Translations under genes and position numbers: made by a program
Notes under the pieces: model-generated
Told to the model about the DNA's origin: nothing
What the model saw: only the letters and a program-made list of their open reading frames with translations
Database searches by the model: none
Source of the DNA: Paludibacteraceae bacterium
Lineage (GTDB): Bacteria; Bacteroidota; Bacteroidia; Bacteroidales; Paludibacteraceae
NCBI GenBank assembly: GCA_024400125.1
Contig: JAKSNG010000001.1
Span: 1 to 64,000 of the forward strand
DNA length: 64,000 nt
Reading direction: 5' to 3'
In this document: positions 63,104 to 64,000 of the stretch, one piece after another
How positions within the stretch are numbered: the stretch's first letter is position 1
How the letters are laid out: each line of letters starts with the position of its first letter

Positions 63104-64000
63104 TTAGTCGAGTTTTAGTACGGCGAGGAAGGCTTTTTGTGGCACTTCTACGTTACCGATTTGTTTCATACGTTTCTTTCCGCGTTTCTGTTTCTCTAAC
63201 AACTTGCGTTTACGGCTGACGTCACCGCCATAGCACTTAGCGAGCACATCTTTGCGCACTTGTTTGACTGTTTCGCGCGCAATAATTTTAGCGCCAATCG
63301 CAGCTTGAATAGCAATATCGAACTGTTGACGAGGCAGCAACTCTTTGAGTTTCTCACACATCCGTCGTCCAAAATCAACAGCATTATCGCGGTGGGTGAG
63401 GGTAGAGAGCGCATCCACTTGTTCTCCATTGAGCAAGATATCTAACTTGACGAGATTAGACGGGCGGAAACCGTTCATGTGCCAGTCGAAGGACGCGTAA
63501 CCTTTGGAAATTGACTTGAGTTTGTCGTAGAAGTCAATCACAATCTCACCCAACGGCATATCAAATAGCAGTTCCATACGGCTACCGGATATATATTCTT
63601 GCTTTACTAATTCGCCACGTTTGTCGAGACAGAGGGTCATGATGTTACCGATATAATTGCTTGTAGTGATGATGCTTGCGCGAATATAGGGCTCTTCTAT
63701 ATGGTCTATCTCTGTCAAGTCTGGCATGCCCGCAGGATTGTGTACTTCCTTAAGGTTGCCGTCTTTGGTATAGACTTTATAACTTACGTTAGGCACCGTT
63801 GTGATGACGTTCATATCAAACTCACGGTCCAAACGCTCCTGAATAATCTCCATGTGCAGTAGTCCTAAGAATCCGCACCGGAAACCAAAGCCCAACGCCA
63901 TAGAACTCTCTGGTTGGAAACTGAGACTGGCGTCATTGAGTTGTAACTTCTCAAGGCTTGCGCGCAAGTCTTCATAGTCTTCTGCCTCAATCGGATAAAC
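63104..64000 (-). CDS. lepA: Elongation factor 4 (LepA), C-terminal part, cut by the right edge
   Basis: The frame continues past 64000. The visible 299 codons cover the domain III-V region: [41 protein letters not shown] and the LepA C-terminal domain ([20 protein letters not shown]). LepA is a ribosome-associated GTPase that promotes back-translocation or 30S biogenesis under stress. G-domain not in the window. Confidence 0.95.
   Translation of the reverse strand, partial: VYPIEAEDYEDLRASLEKLQLNDASLSFQPESSMALGFGFRCGFLGLLHMEIIQERLDREFDMNVITTVPNVSYKVYTKDGNLKEVHNPAGMPDLTEIDHIEEPYIRASIITTSNYIGNIMTLCLDKRGELVKQEYISGSRMELLFDMPLGEIVIDFYDKLKSISKGYASFDWHMNGFRPSNLVKLDILLNGEQVDALSTLTHRDNAVDFGRRMCEKLKELLPRQQFDIAIQAAIGAKIIARETVKQVRKDVLAKCYGGDVSRKRKLLEKQKRGKKRMKQIGNVEVPQKAFLAVLKLD

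Overview
The window looks like a chromosomal segment of a Bacteroidales bacterium (moderate GC). The evidence is the promoter grammar (TTTG, exactly 20 nt, TANNTTTG, found at more than a dozen gene starts with no Shine-Dalgarno emphasis), a PorE-type type IX secretion (T9SS) component, a TamL-type lipoprotein member of the BamA/TamA family, a TonB-dependent receptor with a carboxypeptidase-like N-domain, KorAB, and many secreted proteins with a shared short C-terminal tag. I cannot place it more precisely from sequence alone.

Layout. 1-0.66 kb: tail of a leucine-rich-repeat (BspA-like) surface protein. 0.66-1.3 kb: repeats, a structured element and tRNA-His. 1.4-8 kb (+): S1/P1 nuclease, polysaccharide-deacetylase-like protein, sugar transferase, large FAD/Fe-S oxidoreductase and a coiled-coil secreted protein. 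8-15.9 kb: TrmH-type methyltransferase (-) divergent from an envelope operon tamL-sppA-lpxK-msbA (+). 15.9-16.4 kb: dense repeats. 16.4-20.1 kb (-): a second LRR protein, an unknown protein, a candidate small RNA with its own promoter and terminator, and a three-gene DUF3791/DUF3990 cassette. 20.2-26.1 kb (-): mutS, TonB receptor, VanY-like protein. 26.1-31.5 kb (+): nrnA-like, pnp, trxB, and a metal/cobalamin-type binding lipoprotein. 31.5-36.5 kb (-): bactofilin-DUF1015-porE-thyA-folA operon. 37-41.8 kb: tagged secreted proteins and a 47-codon peptide gene. 42.5-48.2 kb (+): CYTH protein, mltG, Usp-like, engB, korA, korB. 48.5-49.1 kb: PIN toxin with a 33-residue upstream partner. 49.4-56.4 kb (+): secreted proteins ending in an endonuclease I. 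56.4-61.1 kb (+): murC-ftsQ-ftsA-ftsZ. 61.1-64 kb (-): DedA, NhaD-type antiporter, lepA (cut by the window edge).

The most unusual signals are not single genes. (1) Several families of short interspersed repeats (a 7-bp AAAGTNR array family, a CGCTCACTTCG-type family, an 11-bp variable-number family, an inverted ~122-bp family) fill the intergenic spaces and also appear in frame inside murC, korA and an FAD/Fe-S oxidoreductase gene. (2) A candidate rod-shaped ~160-nt RNA near 19.1 kb has a promoter that would start it at the hairpin base and an intrinsic terminator at its end; a second hairpin of the same shape lies near 49.3 kb. (3) Two divergent promoter pairs share overlapping -33 boxes in a 16-bp palindrome. 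(4) A three-gene ATGA-coupled cassette pairs a DUF3990 ADP-ribosyltransferase-like protein with two small proteins. (5) At least six secreted proteins share a short C-terminal tag that resembles the first half of a T9SS type A sorting domain.
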